Assembly (NCBI GenBank): GCA_963920635.1
Contig: OY987299.1
Location: 64,276,692 to 64,340,691 of the forward strand
Origin: Pseudeuparius sepicola
Lineage: Eukaryota > Arthropoda > Insecta > Coleoptera > Anthribidae
Length of the DNA: 64,000 nucleotides
Direction of reading: 5' to 3'
Each line of letters opens with the position of its first letter. Position 1 is the first letter of the stretch. Made by a program: the position numbers and the translations under genes. Shown piece by piece: positions 34,331 through 45,600 of the stretch. The notes beneath the pieces were generated by a model. It searched no databases. It had not been told where the DNA came from and saw only the letters and a program-made list of their open reading frames with translations.

Positions 34331-34824
34331 GGTTGTGCCTCTCTACCCTGACCTCTCCTAGAACCTCCTTTAACCCGAAGTTGGGAGAACGAGCTTTTCT
34401 TTGACCAACTTCAACTTTCCGTCTAAACATATAGGTACCCTAGATTTGCGTATTCAGTAAATAAGATAGGATTAACGTTGAAAGTTTGATTTCCTTCTTA
34501 ATAAAATAACGTCGCACGTTTTCTAGTTTTCAATTCGTTAGTTTTTGAGCTTGCTTTCCGCATGACCCCCACACCGCGTCTAAATCACTAAAAACCACTT
34601 ATATAGTTCCGCCAATAGAAGCTTACATAAACATTCTTTTTCCTTGCTTACAGATTCGTGGACCACTCTGGGCCGGCCGTCTTAATTTCCTTATTATTAT
34701 TATTATATCGACTTAGCCAAAAGGCATTCGCACTCCCTCTACGGGGAACATTCACTCAGATCCCGGGCATCCCGGATACCAAAAGGATCTGGCTCGGACG
34801 AGACCCTTGCCATGTTATCGGGCC

Positions 34825-37800
34825 CTAGGTGACATTGATGTTCTTGGACGATCCTGCATTCCCCATGAATTTCCTGACGGTTCGGGCTGTCGCAAGTAGT
34901 ACCGCTTTCTGCATGGACCTGTAAAGACTATCAGTTAGATTCAGCTCCTTGATGTTTCTCAGCAAACTTTTTGGTATAACACCAGTTGTTGACATGATGA
35001 TTGGAATCGTCTGGACGTTCTCCATTTCCCATTGCCTTCTAATTCGTTCTTCTAAGTCTCTGTACTTCGCGATCTTCTCGACTTGCTTCACACGCAGGTT
35101 GTTGTTGTTCGGGATGGCCACATCAATCAGAGTTGTCTTCCTAGAAATTTTATCAACTATTATAAGGTCCGGTCTGTTATGGGCAACTCGTTGATCAGTC
35201 AGAACTGTACGATCCCAGTACATCTTGTAGTTGCTGTTCTCAAGAACAGGCTCAGGTGTGTAGTTGTAATATGGGACCCTTTCTGTCTGCACAAGCAGCA
35301 GCTTTTCCGCCAGTTCCCGGTGCAAGATCTTGGCAACCGAATCGTGTCGTTCCTTATATTCCGTTGATGCGAACATCTGACATCCTCCTGTTATGTGCTG
35401 GATTGTTTCTGAAGTTGGGCACCCGTATCTGCATCTGTCATCCACTACCGATGCATCTCCTACAATGAATTTTAGGTAGTTGCGAGTTGGTATAACCTGA
35501 TCTTGTATGGCCAGTAGGAAGCCTTCCGTCTCGGGGAACATTCGTCCCGAGGTCAGCCAATAGTTCGACGCTAACTTGTCGACATGTTCCTGGTTAACCT
35601 CATTAGGATGTCTCCCGTGCAGCGGCTTCCCCAACCACCTCTGTAGTTTATCGTTGTCGGTTCGGTGGTGATTTTGACGCTCGTGTTCCGTCAGACGTAG
35701 CGGTGTTGAGACGTCTGCTCCGCATATAGCTTTATGTAGTGTGGAGCTGTTGGCCTGTCTCTGGAAATAATTACGCAGATTTATTATTTGTTGGTCCAAT
35801 TGCTTGCTGAGGTCTGCCAATCCTCTTCCTCCTAGTTGACGTGGCAGAGTAGTTCTTTCTACGGCGCTACGGGGATGATGTTTATGAGCTTTTGTCAGTA
35901 GTGTCCTAACTTTTCGCTGCAGGTTGTTGATGTCCGTGTTGGTCCAATTCACTATTCCGAACGAATAGCTGAGTACAGAGCACGCATACGTGTTCAGGGC
36001 CTTAAACAAATTCCTGCTGTTAAGATCAGTTCGCACTACTTGTCTTACTCTCTTGATGAATTCATTCGTTAAATCAGTCTTCATTGTTCGATGGTCTATC
36101 CTTTGAGCTTGTTTCATCCCGAGATACTTGTATGTATCTCCCTTGCTCATTGCTTCGATCTCCTGGCCGTCCTGCATCTCGTGTGCGCTTTGTTCGAGCT
36201 TTCCCCGGATGATATTAAGGGTGCGGCACTTGTCCAGTCCAAACAGCATTCCGATGTCCCTGGAGAACTCCTCTACAATTTTAAGCATTTGCGTTAGTTG
36301 GTTTTTGGTTGCGGCGATCAGTTTTAAATCATCCATATATAATAGGTGATTCAACTTGATCGCTTCTGCGTTGTTGCTTTTGATAGCGAAGCCATATTTT
36401 GTAGAGTTCAACCGATGTGATAGAGGGTTCATCGCCATGCAGAACCACAGTGGACTGAGTGAATCTCCTTGGAAAATCCCTCTTCGGATGTTGATTGTGT
36501 CAGTCTCGATGTTACTGTCTGCGGTTCTGAGTTGTATCTTAGTGCGCCAGGTTGTCATAACGTGTTCTAAAAAGGAAACTGTATGATGATCTATTTTATA
36601 CAGCTTTAAGATACCTGTGAGCCAGTCGTGAGGTACGGAATCAAATGCTTTTTTGTAGTCCACATAAGCCATGTGGAGGTTTCGTTGCTTGGAATGAGCC
36701 TGGTTGCAGATGACAGAATCTATGATGAGTTGCTCTTTGCATCCCATTGCGCCCTTCGAGCAGCCCTTCTGCTGCATTGCAATGATGTTGTTCCGCTCGC
36801 AGTGAGCATATATTCGCTGCGTAAGGCAAGATGTGATTATCTTGTAAAGCGTAGGCAAGCAGGTTATTGGGCGGTACTTGGCAGGGTTATCCGTATTCCG
36901 CTGGTCTTTTGGTAACAGGTAAGTTGCACCCTGTGTAAGAAACAATGGCATTTTCAGAGGATCGAGCAAGACTTCATTAATTAAGGTAGTTATTTGTTCA
37001 TGCGTGCACCACAACTTCTTAATCCAATAATTTTGGAGATGATCTGAACCTGGTGCCTTCCAGTTGTGGGAATTCTTGATGACATCGGAGACCTCAGCGG
37101 TTGTGAATTGCTCGTGTTGCATCTGGCTATAGTTCCGGCCCATCTCGCGTTCTTCGCTGATCCAGCTTGCACTGACATTGTATGGACCTGGTGTGGCAAG
37201 TTGATTTCTCCAGAAACCGTCGACCTGTTCTCTGCTAGGGTAACTCGCATTTGTGGCATCGGCGCTAGAATTAAAAGCACGGTAGAAACCCTTTTCTGAT
37301 CGTTCAAAGAGTTTATTGTCTCGTTTCCTGTTGTTACTAGCCTTGTATCTCCTCAGACGCCCTGCGAAAACAGAAAGTTTTTGTTTTAATGTGTCAAGAC
37401 ATTGTTGAGCAGTGATGTTCGCGGGGTCATGCCGAGAATGCATTTGGGTGCGGCTCATTACTGCCTGCACCGCCCTCTGGATCCTTCTAGTTCTAACTCC
37501 TCTGATATATTCCGTCACTTGTCCTATGTCTTTACGGAGACTCTCGATCTTCCGATTTAGTCGCATTTCCCATTGAGCCATTCGTGGTTCTGGTCTTGCA
37601 CGATTCAACTCTTGGGCCGTTCGGATCTTGGCACCCATTACAGTGATGACTGCCGTTGCGGCACAGTAGATTAACATGTGCATACGTTCTAATGTTGGTG
37701 TCACTGAAACATAGCTTGGTAAAATTCTTGTGTTCATAAGATCGAGCACGATCGCAAGTTTCCTGGAAGAATTTAATCTTGGTAGCGGTGGCCTGCTAAG

Positions 37801-38223
37801 TGGGTCTGTGCCTTCGTATCGCAATACTGCCTGTCTCATATGTGTGTCCAAGCCTTCAAAATGTTCTTCGTTAACCCGTTCCAGACTCTCGGTTGTTGGT
37901 TCTACCGTTTCGGCTTCTAGTTGTTGTCCAGGCTCTTGAAGTTCCCCATTGTTGTTGTTGTCATCTATGTCTATGTGTTCGCCGTGGATCTCTAGCTCAA
38001 CTTCCCGTTTGATAGCGTTAAGTCGCGTTTCTGGAATTCGGTTATTTCTTAGAATAGTTCGATACTGATCTGACACTCTTTGTTCAGACACTTGCACGTG
38101 TGGAAACTCCCTGCAGAACTCGGCATGCAGTTGTTGTCGGTAGCCGATAATCTCTTGTCCTAAGTTTGTCACCCTGTAGAAAATACGCATAATCGATTCA
38201 TTCATGGACACAGTCCATTTCAT
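34825..38223 (-). CDS. Dong/R4-type LINE polyprotein (RT + REL endonuclease), intact 1132 aa
   Basis: A single uninterrupted ORF. The N-terminal 380 residues are basic and helix-rich with an Asn run; I see no C2H2 fingers, unlike R2. The reverse transcriptase spans about residues 385-680, with NWKAPGSD, AKYRPITCLPTLYKI, DYKKAFDSVPHDWL (motif A), GIFQGDSLSPLWFCM and LLYMDDLKLI (YMDD near 629-632). A CRYGC...H...C zinc knuckle lies at about 931-950. A restriction-enzyme-like endonuclease follows with RPD at 1017-1019 and TLIDVAIP downstream. This order (RT, knuckle, REL) is that of the R2/R4/Dong group, which nick a chosen DNA site and prime reverse transcription there. The ORF is free of stops, so recent activity is plausible. 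Confidence 0.85.
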   Translation of the reverse strand: MKWTVSMNESIMRIFYRVTNLGQEIIGYRQQLHAEFCREFPHVQVSEQRVSDQYRTILRNNRIPETRLNAIKREVELEIHGEHIDIDDNNNNGELQEPGQQLEAETVEPTTESLERVNEEHFEGLDTHMRQAVLRYEGTDPLSRPPLPRLNSSRKLAIVLDLMNTRILPSYVSVTPTLERMHMLIYCAATAVITVMGAKIRTAQELNRARPEPRMAQWEMRLNRKIESLRKDIGQVTEYIRGVRTRRIQRAVQAVMSRTQMHSRHDPANITAQQCLDTLKQKLSVFAGRLRRYKASNNRKRDNKLFERSEKGFYRAFNSSADATNASYPSREQVDGFWRNQLATPGPYNVSASWISEEREMGRNYSQMQHEQFTTAEVSDVIKNSHNWKAPGSDHLQNYWIKKLWCTHEQITTLINEVLLDPLKMPLFLTQGATYLLPKDQRNTDNPAKYRPITCLPTLYKIITSCLTQRIYAHCERNNIIAMQQKGCSKGAMGCKEQLIIDSVICNQAHSKQRNLHMAYVDYKKAFDSVPHDWLTGILKLYKIDHHTVSFLEHVMTTWRTKIQLRTADSNIETDTINIRRGIFQGDSLSPLWFCMAMNPLSHRLNSTKYGFAIKSNNAEAIKLNHLLYMDDLKLIAATKNQLTQMLKIVEEFSRDIGMLFGLDKCRTLNIIRGKLEQSAHEMQDGQEIEAMSKGDTYKYLGMKQAQRIDHRTMKTDLTNEFIKRVRQVVRTDLNSRNLFKALNTYACSVLSYSFGIVNWTNTDINNLQRKVRTLLTKAHKHHPRSAVERTTLPRQLGGRGLADLSKQLDQQIINLRNYFQRQANSSTLHKAICGADVSTPLRLTEHERQNHHRTDNDKLQRWLGKPLHGRHPNEVNQEHVDKLASNYWLTSGRMFPETEGFLLAIQDQVIPTRNYLKFIVGDASVVDDRCRYGCPTSETIQHITGGCQMFASTEYKERHDSVAKILHRELAEKLLLVQTERVPYYNYTPEPVLENSNYKMYWDRTVLTDQRVAHNRPDLIIVDKISRKTTLIDVAIPNNNNLRVKQVEKIAKYRDLEERIRRQWEMENVQTIPIIMSTTGVIPKSLLRNIKELNLTDSLYRSMQKAVLLATARTVRKFMGNAGSSKNINVT

Positions 38224-38318
38224 GCGTCGTCGTTGTAATCCCGCCTCTGTGAACGCTGGCTGAAGTTCCCGCGCAGCACCTTCGGTGGGTGGAACCCTAG
38301 TTCTCGTTTGGCTCCCAT
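38220..38318 (-). CDS. Upstream ORF of 32 aa overlapping the LINE start (ATGA)
   Basis: ATG at 38318 opens MGAKRELGFHPPKVLRGNFS and stops at TGA 38222-38220, which overlaps the main ATG as ATGA. Such overlap could permit termination-reinitiation. The frame continues upstream into the Asn codons of the repeat, so it may also be chance. Confidence 0.35.
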   Translation of the reverse strand: MGAKRELGFHPPKVLRGNFSQRSQRRDYNDDA

Positions 38319-38346
38319 GTTGTAGATGTTCGTGTTGTTGTTGGGC

Positions 38347-38384
<38 letters not shown>

Positions 38385-38394
38385 GTACCTAGTT

Positions 38395-38880
38395 AACAAA
38401 TTATCCATGTAACCAAAAATAATAAACCGTGTAAAATTTTACTTACACCCTACCCTCGATACACCATTGAATCTTGGAGTTTATTTTCTCTGACTGAAAT
38501 TTATCTGAGCACAGCGGAGCATACCGCTCTAAAAAACTGGCGCCTGAGCATCCGTTACACCATAGGTCCGATTTTTCCCTTCTTATATATATAAAAGAGG
38601 CTATAAGGAAGTCCACCGGTAAGTATAAAAGGGGAAAATCGGACGTGAACGCAAATAGTGCTATAAAAAGTGGCGTACCCGAGCATGGACCTTGGTCTTT
38701 TGAGGTAGAGTGTAGGTAGAGGCCGAAACAAACCAGAGAGGACCGACGAAGGTTTAAATCATTTTAGACTTGTTTGCTTGCTTGCTATGTAGATATGTAG
38801 TGTAAAGAACTTAGGCACGTAAAAGGTTGTGGACAGTATAAAAAACTACAACAGATTAAAACTCTAAAACTAAAAAAATC
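38395..38880. other. Non-coding, one inverted repeat
   Basis: GTCCGATTTTTCCC at 38566-38579 pairs with 38629-38644, with TATATATATAAAAG in the loop. No gene is seen. Confidence 0.4.
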
Positions 38881-40585
38881 ACCCGGCTGTGACAATATGA
38901 GAGCTGAGACAATTAAAGAAATTTCTTACCAAATTGTGAAACCGCTTACCCACATTATTAATACTTGTTTCAGCACGGGTATTTTCCCGGATGTATTAAA
39001 AATAGGAGTAATAAAACCACTTCACAAAAATGGAAACAAAACTGAATTGAATAATTACAGACCTATAACGCTTATGTCTATTTTTGCAAAGATTCTAGAA
39101 AGAGTTTTAAAAGAACGCATGACCAACTTCCTAGAAAAATTTCGAGTTATTTCAAATGACCAATTTGGTTTTCGACGTGGACGGTCAACCGAGGACGCCA
39201 TACATGAACTAACTGAGTATTTGTACGAAAAACTTGATAAGAAAATTCCTACGATAGGTATTTTTGTTGACCTAACAAAAGCCTTCGACACAGTTGATCA
39301 TGGCATACTCATTGAAAAATTAGAGCAATGTGGCATTAGAGGAAATGCTTTGAAACTACTAAAAAGCTATTTATCTAAGCGACAGCAAATGGTAAATATT
39401 GATGGAGTATATAGTGGGCTCAGACCTGTGACTTGTGGTGTTCCACAGGACACGGTTCTGGGTCCACTACTTTTTAACATTTATGTAAATGGCCTCCTAG
39501 ACCTTTCCAGTGAGGGCAAGATTTTATGTTTCGCCGACGACACCACAATAATATACTCTGGAAGCACATGGGAAACTGTAAAGTTAAAAGCTGAAAGGGA
39601 TTTCAAAGTCATCAAGAACTGGTTCCAATCCTGCAGGCTGACATTAAATACAACTAAAACCACATACTTGCCTTTCACGTCATATTCAAGTTTTCTTCCA
39701 AACATGGGTCCACTAATAATTGACTCAAAGATAAACATTCCAGAATCAGAATAGATAAAATATTTGGGAGTACTCGTTGACAGACACCTGAGATGGGACT
39801 TGCACGTCAAATATGTAACAAACAAAATTAGAAGTCTGATCTATAGGTTTAAATATTTAAAAGATTTTCTAACGAGAGAGCAGCTGCAAGTGATATATTA
39901 TGCTCTTAGTCCCAACTAACCTATGGGTTATTGGGATGGGGAGGAGTATATGATCGACACTTGGAATGTTTAAATGTTGTACAAAAATGGGTTCTTAAAG
40001 TAATATTTCAAAAACCATTTATTTTTCCAAGTGAATTGCTATTTGCGGAATCTAAAACTTTAGATATTAGACAACTATTTTGTCTCAAAATACTTTTATT
40101 CGTATATAAAAGAAAAATTAACCTACAAAAAAATCAACACGAGTATTCTACGCGATATAAAAAAAACATATTTAGCTTCTAAACTCACTGCTTTAGTGCC
40201 TGACACTCTGTTTTTCAGTGCTACCTATAAATCTTTTAAAAATAGTGTCAAAAATTTTCTAAAAGGCACCGACAGACACGTTATTCACAAAACTATAAAC
40301 CAGAATTACACTTGATCTTCATAAGCCTTAGATATGTATGTCAACCGAATTTGTAATTAACCGGAAAATGTTATCCTACTCGATATTGTACTATGCTCCC
40401 GATTTTTGACCTTTTCGATTGTGACCATGTATAAAAACCTTGATGTAGACCTCCCCAAACAGACAACATTAATTGTCTCGTGGGAATTTCTTGTTTATTT
40501 ATTGTGAATTCTTGCAATTATATATTGTTGTTGTACAAATTTATTGTAATTTATGGTAAATAAACATATTATTATTATTATTATC
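38881..40585 (+). mobile_element. 5'-truncated CR1/Jockey-type LINE, frame-broken
   Basis: The reverse transcriptase reads from 38885: KPLHKNGNKTELNNYRPITL, FGFRRGRSTEDAIHEL, GIFVDLTKAFDTVDH (motif A), CGVPQDTVLGPLLFNIY and ILCFADDTTII (FADD). A TAG at 39752, then frameshifts near 39910 and 40160, break the C-terminal region (YLGVLVD, GWGGVYDRHLECLN, and a final LASKLTALVPD block ending at 40312). The 3' end has AATAAA then (ATT)n at 40568-40585. The start lies inside the RT domain, so the 5' half is lost. It cannot move by itself. Confidence 0.8.
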
Positions 40586-40725
40586 GGAGATCAGATTAAA
40601 TTCCGTCCCCGCATTAGAAATCGCCGGCCGTCGGACGGCGCGCCAGTAGAAAAAGTCTATATAGGTATTTTATTTTCACTTCATTTTTTTGTGTGCCGCC
40701 GCACGCTACATATTTCTTTGGCACC
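40586..40725 (+). promoter_or_regulatory. Leader/LTR fragment of the plus-strand gypsy element
   Basis: After removing the errantivirus, 40586-40725 joins 48302-48378 and runs into the gypsy gag start. TCTATATAGG at about 40657 is a good TATA box and TTCACTTC follows about 20 bp on. It is probably the remaining 5' control region of that element. No second LTR copy was found. Confidence 0.35.
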
Positions 40726-40894
40726 AGTTACGTGGGCGAGCGTAACAAATTTGTTTTTAAAAAGATGTTTATTGGCAAAAGTTACAAGAGAGACTGTCGT
40801 AATAGAACATGTTTTAGTATATATAATATTAAAAGTGTCTTCTCAGCATGTAGCGTCTTCTTTCCAGAAACATGGCATATGTGTTCATGTAACT
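40726..40894 (-). repeat. 3' LTR of the errantivirus-like element
   Basis: Identical to 48129-48297. The CACC target duplication precedes it on the plus strand. The purine-rich GGGCCGGAGG beside it (minus strand, 40895-40904) may be the polypurine tract. Confidence 0.9.
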
Positions 40895-40943
40895 CCTCCG
40901 GCCCTACTGGGAAGCATATTCTTTAGGATGTGGTTCCCAAAAG

Positions 40944-42600
40944 TTAAATGATGATTTCTTCTCGGGTTTCCTTTTGTTTGGGGTTAATAGAAAATTTTTG
41001 AAAATGTTTTTTAATTAATTTGAGCAAGAGTAGTAATAAAACAATTAATATTATAATGAAAATAAAAATTGTAAAAATGTTAATTTTCTTTGTTTCAAGT
41101 GGTGACGACATGTCTTCTAAAATCTTCTTCTGTTCTTCAAGGGTGTCTTGAATACTTCTTGTTTCTTCTAAGTTGATTTTGTTGAGGCTGAGTTCTGGCA
41201 GACCTAGCTTCTTCGGGATGCTAGTGAGGTTTTTACTCGAAAAGTTTATAGAGGGTAAAGATACTTTTATAAAGGGTAGTTTGCTAGTTTTATAGCTTTG
41301 TAATATTATCGAATTTAATTTTAAAGTGCAATCGGAAAACAGTTCAACTAAGTAACTTCCTTGTAGTGGTGTATTATTTGGTACTGAGTTTTTACAGGAA
41401 CTAACAGCTATTCGCTTTGACGGAACAGTTATTAGCCATTTATTTTTGACAACTTTGGCTATCTCAACTTTTTGGATAGTAGTCTTGAAGGGAGAACAGT
41501 TCGTTAAATTTTTGAATGATATTAATTGCACCTCGCAAGGAGCGTCATCATCAACATGCGTAGGACTAACTTCTTCACAAATGTACTTGGTTTCTTCAAT
41601 TTTCTTGCAGATTTTGTCCATGGAAACATACTTTTCATTGTTAAGTGCAAGGAATGGTTTATAAGGTAGGCAAAAGTAAAAATCGGGTTCATTATTTTTT
41701 GGGATTGGTAATGGTAGGATTTTGTAATATTGGTATAACTCTGATTCAACCAAGGGTATTTCTAAAATAAATGTGATACTGAACTCTTTTGAGTAGCTTT
41801 TAATTTCAATAAGTTTTTCGAAATTCAAAATATTATCAATAGTTGGTGAAAGAGGTACTTTGCCTAACTTTAAATATTTTTCAGATTCTTTTATTTCTAA
41901 TAACAAGTCTATAGGATTTATGATTGAGTTATGTAAAGTATTCAATTTTGCAAAAGAAACTGCTACTTCCATTCTATCAAATATATTGTAGATATTTTGG
42001 TATATATTAGTAAGTTTATGAATCAAAATATGAATTTGAAAATAATTGAAGTCATCTAGTTGGGCTTAAGCGAATTTCTCGAGAGCTTCTCGTATTTGAT
42101 TAATTTTAAATTCTATTTGTTTTTGGTTGTGAGTTATGTTTGTCACTGTTTGCTCAAATTTCTTAATGGTAGATTTTAATAACGTAATTTGACTGAAGGC
42201 AACACCCTTTAATTTGTTTTGATTTTCTTGTAAGTTTTTTATCTGCATGTCATATTTTTGGCTATCTTCTTGATCTAAATTTCCTGTAATACATTTAATG
42301 AGAGATCCCAAAGGATTAAGTAAGCCTCTTTTCTGTCTAGTTACATTTTGAATAGGATTTATTTGATTTATTTGTAAATCGATCTGCTTTTCTAATGCAA
42401 ACAAATATGAAAATGAATTATTGTATTCGTCACCATAGTGTCCAATTTTACTTTTAATGTCATTATTAAGTTTATACACTTGATTTTTTATTTCTAAATA
42501 TCTTGAAACTACTGGGGCTAAGTCGTTTACTTGAACAAGTGGCCAGTGATTAGATACAATTTGTGTCGTTCCTAACTTGTATGGGAAGAGTCCGGGATAG
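40944..42600 (-). pseudogene. env: Env-like fusion glycoprotein gene, one in-frame stop
   Basis: The frame is open from inside the 3' end of pol (overlapping past 42572) to TAA at 42066-42068, then stays in the same frame to 40944. The first part has a furin-type site RQKRG near 42326-42340 followed by a hydrophobic, glycine-rich start, the layout of F-type envelope proteins shared by errantiviruses and baculoviruses. The second part ends with a long Ile/Leu membrane segment (about 41000-41080) and a short basic tail. The single stop lies between the coiled-coil part and the membrane part, so this copy should not give a full-length Env. In this family env is made from a spliced RNA; I did not fix the acceptor. 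Confidence 0.7.
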
Positions 42601-45600
42601 GAGTTGAGGTTATGGAAGTTTGTGTCGGTTGCGTCGATGGTCCAGGTCCATCTGTAACAACGTGTTTTATTTTAGTCTCGTTTTTGTGTGTAATCTCTGT
42701 CTTGTTTGTTTTTGGGTTTTGTATTTCAATTTTTCCGTTTTCGAGAATTTTTGTAACCAAATAGGGGCCTGTAAATTTGGATTTTAATTTCGCTGACCTC
42801 GGATCCACTTGTTTAAAAACCTGAGTGCCTACTGTAATTTCAGCGGCTGTCTTACTACTGTTTCGCTTGTTAATTATATTTTCTTTTTTGTCAACACAGT
42901 CGGAATGAATTTTATCATAAAGCGCTTTCGTGTTATTCTGATGATTGTTAACATATTCCGTGAAAACTTGAGCGGGTATAAGTGACATCGGATCGCGAGA
43001 GTCTGTATGACCTGAGATTATTTCAAAAGGCGTGTGATTAGTATGAGAATGAATTGTGCTATTGTAAGCTATTATTGCGTATGTCATTAAGGTCGGTATA
43101 TCAGATGTTTTGTCCTTTTCTCTAAGAATTCGAAGGTGCTCAATTAGGGTTGAATGTAGTCTTTCTATTGGGGAGTTTGACTCATGATGACGGGGGGTGG
43201 TGAAATGTACTTTTATATTATGAGTTTTCAATAAGTCATCTAAAACGTCGTTTTTAAATTCTGAGCCGTTATCACAAACAATTAGCTTTGGAATTCCGTG
43301 GAATGAAAAGAAATGAACTAGTTGTTGGCAGGCCGATATTGCTGTTCCAAAGTATGGTAAAGCTTGAGCAAATTTCGAAAATTTGTCTATTAAAGTTAGA
43401 AATTTATATTTTCCTGTAATAAATGTGTCAATATGTAATATTTCGAAAGGCCTAGAAGGGGTTTGAGTCAAAACTAGGGGTTCATTAGGAGGTCTTCTAT
43501 TGTATTTTGACCGTTGACATATTTCGCATTGATTTATGTACTTAGAAATATCGGATTTTTGAGATTTCCAATAGTAATTTTGTTTTAAAAATTTATAAGT
43601 TTCGTCGATTCCACGATGATTTGTCTTGCCTTCGTGTTTGTATTTTATAAGCATCTGTCTCTCTTCCGGTTTAACATTATTAATAAGTTTGGTACATACG
43701 ATAAGTTTGCAATTTTGAAAATGTGTATTAAGTGATTCTTGGAAGTAAGGCCGTAATTCTTTAGAATGAAAGTAAATATACATGGTTTTGTTACTTATGT
43801 ATTCTCTTAAAAATTTTGTTATCTCATTAATATTGGTAGGTAAGGTTTCATAAATGATATGGTGGTCGTCAAAATTTTCTTGTTCAATTTTTGAGTATAA
43901 CTCGTAGGGTGATTTTTTGATAATCATCTGGTTTGGTCGATTGTTAATAATTTCGTCTAATATTGGGATATTGGTCGTAGTTTCGGGGGCATTGATACTA
44001 TGCGCAGTGGCATCAGTAGTCGGTGGTCGTATTTGTATATTTTGCAAAATTCTTATTTTTTGTTTGGGGTTTTCAGGTAAGGTAAATTTTTGTAAATCAT
44101 TCATTATTTCGTTAATTTCTTGCTTGTCAATATCATTCTGTTTTAAAGATTCGTCTAAGTCAGTAGTTAAGTCTGAAGTTGGGGAAGGATTAGGTAAAAA
44201 TTTTGATTCTTGGCGCAAAAATTCATCTATGTCAAAGTCTATGTCTCCGGCATTATTAAAGGTAGATTGGGTTTCTATTGCATTTAACTGAATTCTAGAA
44301 AGGGCATCTGCATTGGAATTTTGTTTTCCTTTTTTATATATAATTTGGTAATCGAACTCTTCAAGTTTGAGGCGCCATCTGACTAATTTGGAGTTAGGTT
44401 CTTTCAGATTAAAGAGCCAAACGAGAGGGCGATGATCTGTGTATATAAAGAATTTTCTACCGTATAGATAAGGCCTAAAATACTTGCATGACCATAAAAT
44501 TCCGAGTAATTCACGCTCAATAGTCGAATATTTTTGTTCCGTATTGTTGAGGGTGCGTGATGCGTATGCGATTGGCGAATCGTTAGTCGGGGTTCCTTGT
44601 GACAGGACTGCTCCTAATGCTACACTAGAGGCATCTGTTGTTAGAACGAAGGGTTTGTCAAATTCTGGATATTTTAAAATAGGGGCATTTATCAGCAAAT
44701 CTTTTAAATGATTAAAAGCTTCGATAAATTTCGGAGAGTGATCTACTTTACGGTTTTTCTTGAGGCATTCAGTTAAGGGTTTACTAATTTTGGAAAAATC
44801 TTTGATAAACTTACGGTAGTAACCAGCTAAACCTAAAAATGACTTAATTTCTTTTTGCGTACGGGGTATAGGAAAATCTTTAACTGCCTTAATTTTATCC
44901 GGGTTGGGCTTAACTCCGTCAGTGGTAATTTGGTGTCCTAAATAAGCTACTTCTTTATGTAAAAATTCCGATTTGTCCAGTTGGACTTTAAAGTTTGATT
45001 CTCTAAGGCGTTGGAAAACTGATTTTAGTCTGTCTATATGTTCTTGTAAAGATGTCGAGAAAATTATAATGTCGTCGAAGTACACTAAACATGTTTCGTT
45101 TTGTAATCCGCGCAGAACATTATTTATAACCCTTTGGAACGTAGAGGGTGAGTTTTTAAGTCCAAATGGCATTCTTTTGAATTCAAAATGACCGGTCTGT
45201 AGAAAATGCTGTTTTTGGGATGTCGTCCGGTGACATTTCTATTTGGTGAAAGCCGTTCGCCAAATCGAGTGTCGAGAAGTATTGGGCTTTTCCGAGTTTG
45301 TCTAGAATGTCCGAAATGTTTGGTAATGGAAATTTGTCGTCAATTGTCTTGTCATTAAGTTTGCGCTAGTCAATCACAATCCTCCATTTTCGTTTTCCTG
45401 ATGCGTCCATTTTTTTTGGTACTACCCAAATGGGGCTACTCCACGGGGAATTTGAATGTTGGATTATGCCGTTAGATAACATTTTGCTAATTTGCGTTTT
45501 GACTTCTTGTCTGTGAATTTCGGGGTATCGATATGTTTTTGTGAAAATGGGAGATTCGTCAGTCAATTTAATTTTGTGTTTTATTTGGTTCGTGAATGTC

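Larger units (their letters stand above)
34691..38394 (-). mobile_element. Dong/R4-type LINE between (TAA)n tracts
   Basis: The element body (34707-38346) lies between (TTA)n at 34691-34706 and a longer (TTA)n at 38347-38394. On its own strand it begins and ends in (TAA)n. Dong elements of this LINE group are known to insert in TAA repeats. It has one long ORF, a leader of about 120 bp and a 3' UTR of about 118 bp ending TCGATATAATAATAA. There is no poly-A tail. It appears full-length and undamaged. Confidence 0.8.

Noticed and set aside
34949..37299. Multiple plus-strand frames of 60-100 codons
   Set aside because: They are antisense shadows of the intact 1132-aa LINE ORF.
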